DNA from: Mycobacterium intracellulare ATCC 13950
GTDB lineage: Bacteria > Actinomycetota > Actinomycetes > Mycobacteriales > Mycobacteriaceae
Direction of reading: 5' to 3'
NCBI RefSeq assembly: GCF_000277125.1
Contig: NC_016946.1
Location: 4,278,001 to 4,342,000 of the forward strand
DNA: 64,000 bases
Part shown: in pieces, positions 35,310-44,105 of the stretch
Layout: each line of letters starts with the position of its first letter
Numbering within the stretch: position 1 is the stretch's first letter
Notes under the pieces: model-generated
Databases searched by the model: none
What the model was told of the DNA's origin: nothing
What the model saw: the letters and a program-made list of their open reading frames with translations, nothing else
Made by a program: the position numbers and the translations under genes

Positions 35310-37295
35310 TCAGGGCGTCAGCTTGACCACCCGGTCGTTGCCGCGGTCGGCGATATAGACGCTTCGTTCCTTGTCGACCGCCACCGCCAAGGGCGTGTTG
35401 AGCCCGTCGAACGGCAGGACGGTCGGCGTGTTCGAGCCCGCCGGGAACTTCAGCACGTCACTCTTGTCGTGTTCGGTGACGTAGACGGTGCCGCTGTTGT
35501 CCACCGCGATGCCCCACGGCACGGAGACGTTCTGAAATGGCAACTCCGCCTGGGTATTCGAATTGGCGTCGAGCTTGACGATCCTGTTGTTGTCGGTGTC
35601 GGCGACGTACACGGTGCCCGCGGCGTCGACGGCGACACCGTCGGGATTCTTCAGTCCGTTGAACGGCAACTCGGTCTGGGTCTTGGATCCCGCCGCCAGC
35701 TTCACCACCCTGCTGTTGCCGCGGTCGGCGACGTACACCGCGCCCTGGCTGTCGACCGCGACGCCCTCGGGGTAGCTCAGACCGGAAAACGGCAGCACCT
35801 TCTGGTCGTTGGAGCCCGCGGCCAGGCTGACCACCCGGTTGTTGAAATCGGCGACGTACACCGTGCCGGCGCCGTCGACGGCCAGACCCTGCGGCTGGTA
35901 GAGCCCGTGGAACGGCAGCACCGTCGTGGCGTTCGAACCGGCCGTCAGCTTCACCACGCGCCCGTACATGCCCTCGCTGGTGACGTAGACGTCGCCGGCG
36001 CTGTCCAGCGCCACCCCGCCCGGGGACAGGCGGAAGTCAATCCCGTTGAAGGGCAACACACTTTGACCGGACGCCTCCTGTGCCGGCCCCGAGGACCGCG
36101 TGGACAGGTAACCGGCGACCGCCACGATGAACGCGACGAGGGCGACGAGCGCGATGGCGCCGACGATGATCCACTGCTTTCGCTTGCTGTCGATCGGCAC
36201 GGCGGGACTCCTGAAGTCCGGCCCGGACCCGTAGGTGTGGCCGAACGTCGTTGGGGCGGGACGGATCAGCGAGGGGTGATGGCCGGAGCGCTCGGACCAG
36301 CCGGTGCCGCCGGGCCTCGGGGCCACCGGACCGGCCATGGTCTCGGCGGCGGGCCAGGACTGCGGCTCGCGCTCCGGGCGCTGGGCCGACGCCTCCGCAC
36401 GCTGGACCGCGTCCTCCCCTTCGCGCAGGATTGTGGTCGCCTTGCGCTGCTCGGACGTGGTCAGCGCGTCATGCGCGGCGGCGGCGAATTCGCCCGCGGT
36501 GCGATAGCGCTCCTCGGGACGTTTGGCCATGCCCTTGGCGATCACCTGATCCAGGGCGGGCGGAAACGCCCCGGGGCGCAGTTGGCTGGGCGACGGGGGT
36601 GCCTTCGTCAGGTGCGCGGCGACCAGCCGTTCGATCGTGTCGGCCCGATACGGCGGCGAGCCGGTCAGGCACTCACTCAAAACGCATGCGAGCGAATAGA
36701 TGTCGGCGCTGTGGGTGACGGTGTCGTCGGTGAAGCGTTCCGGCGCCATGTAGTAATACGTGCCGATCGCGGTCCCGAACTGGGTCAACCCCGGATCGGT
36801 TGCGGCCCGGGCGATTCCGAAATCCGCCAGGTACGCGAAGTCGCTGCCGGTGATCAGGATGTTGCCCGGTGTGACGTCGCGGTGCGTCACCCCGATGGCG
36901 TGCGCCGCGTCCAGGGCGGCCGCGACCTGGCTGATGATCGCGATCGCCCGCGGCGCGGCCAGCGGCCCGTCCCGGCGCAACAGCGTGCCCAGATCGACGC
37001 CGTCGACGAGGCGCATGTCCACATAGAAACGCCCGTCGATCTCGCCGTAGTCGTGGATCGGCACCACATGCGGTTCGGTCAGCCGTCCGGCGATATCGGC
37101 CTCGCGCTGCAGGCGCGCACGGAACTCCGAGTTGCCGGAGAACTGTTGTGAGATCAGTTTCAGGGCCACCATGCGGTGCTTGCGGGTGTCCTCGGCCTCG
37201 TACACCTCGCCCATGCCGCCCTGGCGCAGCAGGCGCACCAGCCGATAGGGCCCGAACCAGGACCCGGCCCGCGAGGCCGGTCCGCTATCGCTCAC
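35310..37295 (-). CDS. pknD: Serine/threonine kinase PknD with extracellular NHL propeller
   Basis: PknD is a receptor kinase whose external six-bladed NHL propeller senses signals and whose kinase domain phosphorylates targets including anti-sigma antagonists. The 661 residues split into kinase (1-280; GGMGEVYEAED, ATP Lys46, DFG at 158-160, MAPERF), a Pro-rich linker, a membrane helix (about 375-397) and repeated blades (GVALDSAGDVYV, GLAVDGAGTVYVADFNNRVV and so on). The catalytic loop is HRDVTPGN: Asp140 is present but the usual Lys of HRDxKxxN is Thr142. GTG at 37293-37295. It lies downstream of pstS2 in the same order as Rv0932c-Rv0931c. Confidence 0.95.
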   Translation of the reverse strand: MSDSGPASRAGSWFGPYRLVRLLRQGGMGEVYEAEDTRKHRMVALKLISQQFSGNSEFRARLQREADIAGRLTEPHVVPIHDYGEIDGRFYVDMRLVDGVDLGTLLRRDGPLAAPRAIAIISQVAAALDAAHAIGVTHRDVTPGNILITGSDFAYLADFGIARAATDPGLTQFGTAIGTYYYMAPERFTDDTVTHSADIYSLACVLSECLTGSPPYRADTIERLVAAHLTKAPPSPSQLRPGAFPPALDQVIAKGMAKRPEERYRTAGEFAAAAHDALTTSEQRKATTILREGEDAVQRAEASAQRPEREPQSWPAAETMAGPVAPRPGGTGWSERSGHHPSLIRPAPTTFGHTYGSGPDFRSPAVPIDSKRKQWIIVGAIALVALVAFIVAVAGYLSTRSSGPAQEASGQSVLPFNGIDFRLSPGGVALDSAGDVYVTSEGMYGRVVKLTAGSNATTVLPFHGLYQPQGLAVDGAGTVYVADFNNRVVSLAAGSNDQKVLPFSGLSYPEGVAVDSQGAVYVADRGNSRVVKLAAGSKTQTELPFNGLKNPDGVAVDAAGTVYVADTDNNRIVKLDANSNTQAELPFQNVSVPWGIAVDNSGTVYVTEHDKSDVLKFPAGSNTPTVLPFDGLNTPLAVAVDKERSVYIADRGNDRVVKLTP

Positions 37296-37310
37296 CGTCG
37301 AGTCTCCATG

Positions 37311-38417
37311 TCACGAAATCGCATTGACCGCACCCGACAGCTTCGCCGTGAACGAGCTGGGCAGCGGGATGGAACCGTACTGGTCCAGCCCCTCCTGGCC
37401 CGGCCCGATCGCGGCCTGCATGAACGCCTTCACCGCCTTGCCCGTCGCCGCGTCCGGATACTTCGAACAGACGATTTCATAGGTCGCCAGCACGATCGGG
37501 TACGCGCCGGACTGTGTCGGCTTGTAGAACGACGAGGTGTCCAGCACCAGGTCGTTGCCCTGCCCCTTGAAGGTCGCCCCGGCGATCGTCTTCTCGACGC
37601 TGTCCTTGGTGATCGGCACCGCGTCCGGGCCCGCCGACGTGATGATCGACGCCATGTTCAGCTGCTTGCCCACCGCGAACGACCACTCGTTGTAGGTGAT
37701 CGACCCCTCGGTGTTCTGCAGCAGCGCCGATGTGCCGTTGTTCCCGCTGGCGCCCTGCCCGACGCCGCCGTTGAACACCTCGCTGTCGCCCTTGCCCCAG
37801 GCGCCGTCCGACGCGCCGTCGAGGTACTTCTGGAAGTTGGCGGTGGTGCCGGATTTGTCGCTGCGGAAGATGACCGTGATGGGCGTCGACGGAAGGTTGA
37901 GGCCCGAGTTGATCGCCTTCAGCGTCGGATCGTCCCACTTGGTGATGGTGCCGTTGAAGATCTTCGCCACGGTGGGCCCGTCCAGTTTCAGCCCGCTCAC
38001 CCCGGTCAGGTGATAGGTGACCGCGATCGGTCCGAACACCGTGGGCAGATCCCAGGCCTGCGAACCGCACCGCTGCGCCGCCCGGTCATTTTGACCGGTG
38101 GACGGGTCCAGCGGGACATCGGAACCGGCGAGATCCGTTTGGTTGTTCAGGAATTCGGTCACGCCGGCGCCGGAGCCGTTGGCGTCGTAATCGAGCGTGT
38201 AACCCGGGCAGGCCCGAACGTAGGCGTAGACGAACTGCTCGATGGCGTTTTGCTGCGCGGTCGAGCCGCTGTCTTTGAGGACCTTCTTACCGCCGCAGTC
38301 CACCGACGCCTGCTTGCCGCTCGATCCCGACGACGAGTTGTTGTCGCCGCATCCCGCCAGCGCCAGGGCGACGGCGGCCACCACGCTCAGGGCGACGCCA
38401 GATCGAGCGAACCTCAC
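37311..38417 (-). CDS. pstS2: Phosphate-binding lipoprotein PstS2
   Basis: A periplasmic phosphate-binding lipoprotein that delivers phosphate to the Pst ABC transporter. The 368-residue protein has signal peptide [16 protein letters not shown] with lipid-bearing Cys23, then the PstS fold: [61 protein letters not shown] and the phosphate loop [16 protein letters not shown]. The start is GTG 38415-38417, with AAGGAG 5 bases before it. It diverges from pstB across a 121-base region and precedes pknD, so phosphate sensing and kinase expression may be linked. Assigned as PstS2 by position next to pknD. Confidence 0.9.
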   Translation of the reverse strand: MRFARSGVALSVVAAVALALAGCGDNNSSSGSSGKQASVDCGGKKVLKDSGSTAQQNAIEQFVYAYVRACPGYTLDYDANGSGAGVTEFLNNQTDLAGSDVPLDPSTGQNDRAAQRCGSQAWDLPTVFGPIAVTYHLTGVSGLKLDGPTVAKIFNGTITKWDDPTLKAINSGLNLPSTPITVIFRSDKSGTTANFQKYLDGASDGAWGKGDSEVFNGGVGQGASGNNGTSALLQNTEGSITYNEWSFAVGKQLNMASIITSAGPDAVPITKDSVEKTIAGATFKGQGNDLVLDTSSFYKPTQSGAYPIVLATYEIVCSKYPDAATGKAVKAFMQAAIGPGQEGLDQYGSIPLPSSFTAKLSGAVNAIS

Positions 38418-38538
38418 GAAACTCCTTCGATCGTCAACAAAAGTTAACCAATCGCGAATATACAAACCCTTGACAAAGAATAAGAGGTTAATGGCCGGTG
38501 ACCGCGTGCCGGGCGCAAACACGTAGCATCGGTTGTCA
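38418..38538. promoter_or_regulatory. Divergent promoter region of pstS2 and pstB, with possible phosphate-box repeats
   Basis: AT-rich for this genome. It contains TTGACA (38470-38475) and the 7-4-7 direct-repeat-like block GGTTAAT-GGCC-GGTGACC (38486-38503), plus GTTAACC at 38443-38449. These resemble the spaced 7-base repeats bound by RegX3/PhoP-type phosphate regulators. Assignment is tentative. Confidence 0.45.
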
Positions 38539-39396
38539 ATGCGTCGCGAACAACAGTTACCGGCCGCAGTTGCGGCTCCTGTCGCCGATGGTGGCCAGCT
38601 CATGCGGGCCGTCGACCTCACTTTGGGGTTCGGCCCCAAAACGGTCCTCGAGCAGGTCAGCCTCGACTTCCCCGCCCGTTCCGTCACCACCCTGCTGGGG
38701 CCGACCGGCTCGGGCAAGACCACCTTCCTGCGCACCCTGAACCGGATGAACGACAAGGTCTCCGGATTCCGGCACAGCGGTGACGTCCTGTTGGGCGGGC
38801 GCACCATCTTCGCCGACCGCGACCTGATGGAGTTCCGCCGCAGCGTGGGCATGCTGTTCCAGCGTCCCAACCCGTTCCCGATGTCGATCATGGACAACGT
38901 GGTGGCCGGCGTGCGCGCGCACAAAATGGCGCCGCGCAAGCAATTCAAAACTGTCGCCGAGGCCCGGCTCACCGAGGTCGGCCTCTGGGACGCGGTCAAG
39001 GATCGCCTCGGGGATTCGCCGTTCCGGCTCTCCGGTGGCCAGCAGCAGTTGTTGTGCCTGGCCCGCGCGCTCGCGGTCAACCCGGACGTGCTGTTGCTCG
39101 ACGAGCCCACCTCGTCGCTGGACCCGACCACCACCGAGAAGATCGAGGGACTCATCCGCTCCCTCGCCGACCGGCTGACCGTGATCATGGTCACCCACGA
39201 TCTCGCGCAGGCCGCCCGCACCGGCGACCGGACCGCCTTCTTTTTCGAGGGCAGGCTGGTCGAGGAGGGGCCGACCAAGCAGTTGTTCCTGTCGCCGCAG
39301 CACGAGGAGACCGTCCGCTACTTCGCGCCGTTCCGGCCGGCACAGGGCTCGGATCGGGGCTCCTCGCAGACGGCCGGGGTCGCGGAAAGCCAATAG
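38539..39396 (+). CDS. pstB: Phosphate ABC transporter ATP-binding protein PstB (PhoT)
   Basis: PstB is the cytoplasmic ATPase of the Pst high-affinity phosphate importer. The 285-residue protein shows Walker [20 protein letters not shown], the PstB-specific [19 protein letters not shown] (Q-loop), signature [19 protein letters not shown], Walker [14 protein letters not shown] and switch His in [13 protein letters not shown]. The signature motif reads SGGQQQ with Leu-Cys following, as in M. tuberculosis PhoT. ATG at 38539 is used; an in-frame TTG six bases upstream is an alternative. The N-terminal 20 residues vary in the family. It heads a run of five plus-strand pst genes. Confidence 0.93.
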   Translation: MRREQQLPAAVAAPVADGGQLMRAVDLTLGFGPKTVLEQVSLDFPARSVTTLLGPTGSGKTTFLRTLNRMNDKVSGFRHSGDVLLGGRTIFADRDLMEFRRSVGMLFQRPNPFPMSIMDNVVAGVRAHKMAPRKQFKTVAEARLTEVGLWDAVKDRLGDSPFRLSGGQQQLLCLARALAVNPDVLLLDEPTSSLDPTTTEKIEGLIRSLADRLTVIMVTHDLAQAARTGDRTAFFFEGRLVEEGPTKQLFLSPQHEETVRYFAPFRPAQGSDRGSSQTAGVAESQ

Positions 39397-39432
39397 CGGG
39401 AAAGGGTCTCGCCGGGAAGAGGAAGCGGGGAC

Positions 39433-40557
39433 GTGAAGAGTCGTCTGGGTACGCTGCTGGGTCTGGTGGCCATCGCGCCGCCGGTCCTCGGGATCGCGGC
39501 TTGCGGTGCGCACGCCACGCGGGGGGCGCCGAGCACCGGGCCGGCCGCCGGCAGCGTCGCCACCGCCCCGGCGACGTCCACGATCGAGCTCTCCGAGACC
39601 GGCAGCACGCTGCTCTACCCGCTGTTCAGCGAGTGGGGCGCCGCCTACCGCGCCAAGCACCCGAACGTCACCATCACCACACAGGGCAGCGGCTCGGGCG
39701 CCGGGATCTCCCAGGCCGCCGCCGGGGCGGTCGTCATCGGCGCCTCCGACGCCTACCTGTCCGCGGGCGACATGGCCGCGCACAAGGGGCTGATGAATAT
39801 CGCGCTGGCCATCTCGGCGCAGCAGGTCAACTACAACCTGCCCGGGGTGCATCAGCACCTCAAGCTCAACGGCAAGGTGCTGGCCGGCATGTACCGGGGC
39901 ACGATCAAAACCTGGAACGACCCGCAGATCGCCGGCATCAACCCCGGCCTGCAGCTCCCCGCGACCCCGGTGGTGCCGCTGCACCGCTCCGACGGGTCCG
40001 GCAGCACGTTTCAGTTCACCCAGTACCTGTCCAAGCAGGACCCCGACGGCTGGGGCCGCTCGCCCGGGTTCGGCACCACCGTCTCCTTCCCGGCCGTGCC
40101 CGAAGCGCTGGGCGAGAACGGCGACGGCGCCATGGTGACCGGCTGCGCCGCGAACCCGGGGTGTGTGGCCTACACCAGCATCGGCTCGCTCGACGAGGCC
40201 GACCAGCACGGCCTCGGCGAGGCCAAGCTGGGCAACGCCTCCGGCAAATATCTGCTGCCCAACGCCAAGAGCATTCAGGCCGCGGCCGCCGGCGTCGCCT
40301 CGAAAACCCCGGCGAACCAGGCGATCTCGCTGATCAACGGCCCCGCCACGGATGGGTACCCGATCGTCAACTACGAGTACGCGATCGTCAACGCGGACCA
40401 GCGCGACGACGCCACCGCCCAAACGCTGCAGGCGTTCCTGCACTGGGCGATCACCGAGGGCAACGGCCCGTCGTTTCTGGACAAGGTTCACTTCCAGCCG
40501 CTGCCGGCCGAGGTGGTGACGCTGTCGGACGCCCAGATCGCCAAGGTCGGCGGATGA
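39433..40557 (+). CDS. pstS1: Phosphate-binding lipoprotein PstS1-like, tandem copy 1
   Basis: A 374-residue phosphate-binding lipoprotein: signal peptide MKSRLGTLLGLVAIAPPVLG, Cys24 in LGIAAC, then the binding fold with [63 protein letters not shown] and AYTSIGSLDEA. The protein is closely similar along its whole length to the next gene, so the pair arose by tandem duplication. GTG at 39433, preceded by a purine-rich GGGAAGAGGAAG. In M. tuberculosis the single PstS1 is the 38-kDa antigen. Copies differ most in the signal region and residues 27-45. Confidence 0.92.
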   Translation: MKSRLGTLLGLVAIAPPVLGIAACGAHATRGAPSTGPAAGSVATAPATSTIELSETGSTLLYPLFSEWGAAYRAKHPNVTITTQGSGSGAGISQAAAGAVVIGASDAYLSAGDMAAHKGLMNIALAISAQQVNYNLPGVHQHLKLNGKVLAGMYRGTIKTWNDPQIAGINPGLQLPATPVVPLHRSDGSGSTFQFTQYLSKQDPDGWGRSPGFGTTVSFPAVPEALGENGDGAMVTGCAANPGCVAYTSIGSLDEADQHGLGEAKLGNASGKYLLPNAKSIQAAAAGVASKTPANQAISLINGPATDGYPIVNYEYAIVNADQRDDATAQTLQAFLHWAITEGNGPSFLDKVHFQPLPAEVVTLSDAQIAKVGG

Positions 40558-40614
40558 ACGCAGAAAAGCAAAGGGACGCAAGGGACCTAAAGGGAAAGAG
40601 AAAGGGAGAAGGCC

Positions 40615-41739
40615 GTGAAAGTTCGTATGAGTAGGTTGCTGGCGATGGCCGCGACCGCGCCCCTGGTTTTCGCCGCGGCTGCGTGTGGTTCGAACTCGCA
40701 GACCGGTGCGCCGAGTCAGGGCGGCGGCGGCCCGGTCGCGACGACGCCGGCGTCATCGCCGGTGACGTTGTCGGAGACCGGCAGCACGCTGCTGTACCCG
40801 CTGTTCAACCTGTGGGGCCCCGCCTATCACGACAAGTACTCGAACGTCACGATCACCACCCAGGGCACCGGCTCCGGGACCGGGATCTCCCAGGCCGCGG
40901 CCGGGGCGGTCGCGATCGGCGCCTCCGACGCCTACCTGTCCGAGGGCGACATGGCCGCGCACAAGGGACTGATGAACATCGCGCTGGCCATTTCCGCGCA
41001 GCAGGTCAACTACAACCTGCCCGGTGTCACCGAACACATCAAGCTCAACGGCAAGGTGCTGGCCGGCATGTACAACGGCTCCGTCAAGACCTGGAACGAC
41101 CCGCAGATCGCCGGGCTGAACCCCGGCGTGAATCTGCCTGCCACACCGGTGGTTCCGCTGCACCGCTCCGACGGCTCCGGTGACACCTTCCTGTTCACCC
41201 AGTACCTGTCCAAGCAGGACCCCGACGGCTGGGGCAAATCGCCCGGCTTCGGCACCACCGTCGCCTTCCCGACGGTGCCCGGCGCGCTCGGGGAGAACGG
41301 CAACGGCGGCATGGTGACCGGCTGCGCGGACACCCCGGGCTGCGTGGCCTACATCGGCATCAGCTTCCTCGACCAAGCGCAGGGCAAGGGGCTCGGCGAG
41401 GCGCAGCTGGCCAACGCCTCCGACAAGTACCTGCTGCCCGACGCCAAGAGCATTCAGGCCGCGGCCGCCGGATTCGCCTCGAAAACCCCGGCGAACCAAG
41501 CGATCTCGCTGATCAACGGCCCGGCGCCGGACGGCTATCCGATCGTCAACTACGAGTACGCCATCGTCAACAGCGGTCAGAAGGACGCCGCCACCGCCCA
41601 GACCCTGCAGGCCTTCCTGCACTGGGCGATCAGCGACGGCAACAACGCCTCGTTCCTGGACAAGGTGCACTTCCAGCCGCTGCCGGCCGACGTGGCGAAG
41701 CTGTCGGACGCCCAGATCGCCAAGATCAGCGGCCAGTAG
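40615..41739 (+). CDS. pstS1: Phosphate-binding lipoprotein PstS1-like, tandem copy 2
   Basis: Second 374-residue copy. Signal [20 protein letters not shown], Cys24 in AAAC, then [59 protein letters not shown] and [19 protein letters not shown]. Long blocks are identical to copy 1 (for example [18 protein letters not shown] and [19 protein letters not shown]). GTG at 40615 has AGGGAGAAGG upstream. Divergence at Ser-to-Asp in the phosphate loop (SGST versus SGDT) might change affinity. It directly precedes pstC. Confidence 0.92.
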   Translation: MKVRMSRLLAMAATAPLVFAAAACGSNSQTGAPSQGGGGPVATTPASSPVTLSETGSTLLYPLFNLWGPAYHDKYSNVTITTQGTGSGTGISQAAAGAVAIGASDAYLSEGDMAAHKGLMNIALAISAQQVNYNLPGVTEHIKLNGKVLAGMYNGSVKTWNDPQIAGLNPGVNLPATPVVPLHRSDGSGDTFLFTQYLSKQDPDGWGKSPGFGTTVAFPTVPGALGENGNGGMVTGCADTPGCVAYIGISFLDQAQGKGLGEAQLANASDKYLLPDAKSIQAAAAGFASKTPANQAISLINGPAPDGYPIVNYEYAIVNSGQKDAATAQTLQAFLHWAISDGNNASFLDKVHFQPLPADVAKLSDAQIAKISGQ

Positions 41740-41746
41740 GGGTTTG

Positions 41747-42787
41747 GTGACCGACATCGCGATGGGCGGCGCGCGGGCGCGGATCCGCGGCGCGCGCCGC
41801 CCGGGCCTGGCCATCCGTTCCCTGGGTGCGGCGGGCGCGGTGGTTCCGCTGCTCGCGCTCGTGTTCGTCCTCGCGACCCTGCTTCTCGAGGCGCTGCCCG
41901 CGATCAGGGTCAACGGGCTGCACTTTTTCACCGCCACCGAGTGGAACCCCGGCAACACCTACGGCGACGCCGTCGTCACCCGCGGCGTCCGCCATCCCGT
42001 CGGCGCCTACTACGGGGCGCTGCCGCTGATCGTGGGCACCCTGGCGACCTCGGCGATCGCCCTGGTCATCGCGGTGCCGGTGTCGATCGGGGCGGCGCTG
42101 GTGATCGTGGAGCGGTTGCCGAAGCGTCTCGCGTCGGCCATCGGGATGGTGCTCGAATTGCTCGCCGGAATCCCCAGCGTCATCGTCGGCCTTTGGGGCG
42201 CAATGACATTCGGGCCGTTCATCGCCCACTACGTGGCCCCGGTGATCGCCCGCAACGCGCCCGACGTGCCGGTGCTCAGCTACTTGCGCGGCAACACCGG
42301 CAACGGGGAGGGCCTGTTGGTGTCCGGGCTGGTGCTCGCGGTGATGGTCATTCCCATCATCGCCAGCACCACCCGCGACCTGATCCGCCAGGTGCCGGTG
42401 CTGCCCCGCGAGGGCGCGGTCGCGCTGGGGATGACCGACTGGGAGTGCGCGCGGCGGGTCACCCTGCCGTGGGTGTCGAGCGGCATCGTCGGAGCGGTGG
42501 TGCTCGGGCTCGGCCGCGCGTTGGGAGAGACGATGGCCGTCGCCATGGTGTCGGGTGCGGTGTTGGGCGCGATACCCGCCAACATCTACGCGACGATGAC
42601 CACCATCGCGGCCACCGTTGTGTCGCAGCTGGATTCGGCGATGACGGACTTCACCGACTTCGCCGTGAAGACCCTCGCCGAGGTGTCCCTGGTGTTGATG
42701 GTGATCACGTTGCTCACGAACGTCGCGGCCCGCGCGATGGTGCGCCGGGTGTCGGGCACGGCGCTGCCGGTGGGACGGGGTGTCTGA
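41747..42787 (+). CDS. pstC: Phosphate ABC transporter permease PstC
   Basis: Membrane channel subunit of the Pst importer. The 346-residue protein has six or so helices, among them [54 protein letters not shown] and [19 protein letters not shown]. The EAA-like cytoplasmic loop [21 protein letters not shown] contacts PstB. I start at GTG 41747-41749; a TTG three bases upstream is also in frame. An AGGGG lies just before it. The pstS copy 2 stop is 7 bases upstream, and pstA overlaps the 3' end by 8 bases. It is the second-type permease, equivalent to PstC1 (Rv0935). Confidence 0.93.
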   Translation: MTDIAMGGARARIRGARRPGLAIRSLGAAGAVVPLLALVFVLATLLLEALPAIRVNGLHFFTATEWNPGNTYGDAVVTRGVRHPVGAYYGALPLIVGTLATSAIALVIAVPVSIGAALVIVERLPKRLASAIGMVLELLAGIPSVIVGLWGAMTFGPFIAHYVAPVIARNAPDVPVLSYLRGNTGNGEGLLVSGLVLAVMVIPIIASTTRDLIRQVPVLPREGAVALGMTDWECARRVTLPWVSSGIVGAVVLGLGRALGETMAVAMVSGAVLGAIPANIYATMTTIAATVVSQLDSAMTDFTDFAVKTLAEVSLVLMVITLLTNVAARAMVRRVSGTALPVGRGV

Positions 42788-43637
42788 CATGGTCGGTACC
42801 CGACGCAAGATCGTCAACGCGCTGTTCTGGATCGGCTGCGTGTGCTGCCTGGCGGTGGTGGTCGTGCCGACGCTGTGGATGCTGGTCGAGGTCGTCGGGC
42901 GCGCCCTGCCGGTCTTCAAATGGAGCGTGCTCACCGAGAACACCCGCGGCAACGGCGGCGGGCTGCGCAACGCCATCATCGGCACCGTGGTCATCGGCGT
43001 CGGCGTCATGCTGGTCGGGGGCACCGTCAGCGTGCTGACCGGGATCTATCTCTCCGAATTCGCCGGCGGCAGAACGCGTTCCATCCTGCGCGGCGCCTAC
43101 GAGATCCTGTCCGGCATCCCGTCGATCGTGCTCGGCTACGTCGGCTACCTGGCCCTGGTGGTGAAATTCCACTGGGGCTTCTCCCTGGCGGCCGGGGTGC
43201 TGACGCTCTCGGCGATGAGCATTCCGTACATCGCCAAGGCCACCGAGTCCGCGCTGGCGCAGGTGCCCACGGCCTACCGGGAGGGGGCCGAAGCGCTCGG
43301 GTTGCCGCTCGGCTGGACCCTGCGCAAGATCGTGCTCAAGTCGGCGATCCCCGGCATCGTCACCGGGCTGCTGGTGGCGCTCGCGCTGGCGGTGGGCGAG
43401 ACGGCGCCGATGCTGTACACGGCGGGCTGGTCGAACTCGGCCCCGACCGGCAAGCTCACCGACTCACCGGTGGGCTACCTGACCTACCCGATCTGGACGT
43501 TCTACAACCTGCCGTCGAAGGCGGCCCGCGACCTGTCCTACGACGCCGCGTTCCTGCTGATCGTGTTCGTGTTCCTGCTGATCATCCTCGGGCGGCTGAT
43601 CACCTGGTTCGCGCGGCGGCACTCGGAATCCGGGTAG
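42780..43637 (+). CDS. pstA: Phosphate ABC transporter permease PstA
   Basis: Second permease subunit, 285 residues. Helices include [60 protein letters not shown] and [20 protein letters not shown]. The PstA loop [21 protein letters not shown] and the [13 protein letters not shown] segment are conserved. GTG at 42780 overlaps the pstC stop; an ATG at 42789 is another possible start. The last gene of the pst run, it converges with the response regulator gene 28 bases away. Confidence 0.93.
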   Translation: MSDMVGTRRKIVNALFWIGCVCCLAVVVVPTLWMLVEVVGRALPVFKWSVLTENTRGNGGGLRNAIIGTVVIGVGVMLVGGTVSVLTGIYLSEFAGGRTRSILRGAYEILSGIPSIVLGYVGYLALVVKFHWGFSLAAGVLTLSAMSIPYIAKATESALAQVPTAYREGAEALGLPLGWTLRKIVLKSAIPGIVTGLLVALALAVGETAPMLYTAGWSNSAPTGKLTDSPVGYLTYPIWTFYNLPSKAARDLSYDAAFLLIVFVFLLIILGRLITWFARRHSESG

Positions 43638-43664
43638 CCCGATTCGGTTGCGCCACAGCCTCGT

Positions 43665-44105
43665 TCAGGCGGTCGGCAGCCGCACCACCTGAACGAAGAA
43701 CTCGTCGATCTGCCGGACCGCCTTCATGAACTGGTCCAGATCGACGGGTTTGGTGACGTAGGCGTTGGCGTGCAGCTTGTAGCTCTTGAGGATGTCCTCC
43801 TCGGCCGAGGAGGTGGTCAGCACGACGACCGGGATCTGGGCCAGCTCGGGGTCGGACTTGATCTTCTCCAAAAGCTGGCGGCCGTCGTATTTGGGCAGGT
43901 TCAAATCCAGCAGGATCAGGTCGGGCCGCGGCGCGTCGGCGAACTCGCCGCGCCGGTACAGGTAGTTGAGTCCCTCCTCCCCGTCGTGCGCGACGTGCAG
44001 CCGGTTCTTGAGTTTGTTGTGCTCGAACGCTTCTCGCGTGATCAGCTCGTCCCCCGGGTCGTCTTCGACCAGCAGGATGTCGATCGCTCTTCCTTCGGGT
44101 GTCAC
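43665..44105 (-). CDS. Single-domain response regulator (Rcp1/CheY-like)
   Basis: A 146-residue stand-alone receiver domain without an output domain. Acidic residues DDPGDE (about 15-20), phospho-acceptor Asp67 (LILLDLNLP), Thr97/98 (VVVLTTSSAEEDI) and Lys119 (YVTKPVDLDQF) are all present. The long N-terminal loop with HVAHDGEEGLNYLYRRGEFA is typical of Rcp1, partner of phytochrome-type kinases. The GTG at 44103-44105 overlaps the kinase stop as GTGA, so it should receive phosphate from that kinase. With no DNA-binding domain it probably acts by protein contacts. I recognise no counterpart in this position of M. tuberculosis. Confidence 0.9.
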   Translation of the reverse strand: MTPEGRAIDILLVEDDPGDELITREAFEHNKLKNRLHVAHDGEEGLNYLYRRGEFADAPRPDLILLDLNLPKYDGRQLLEKIKSDPELAQIPVVVLTTSSAEEDILKSYKLHANAYVTKPVDLDQFMKAVRQIDEFFVQVVRLPTA

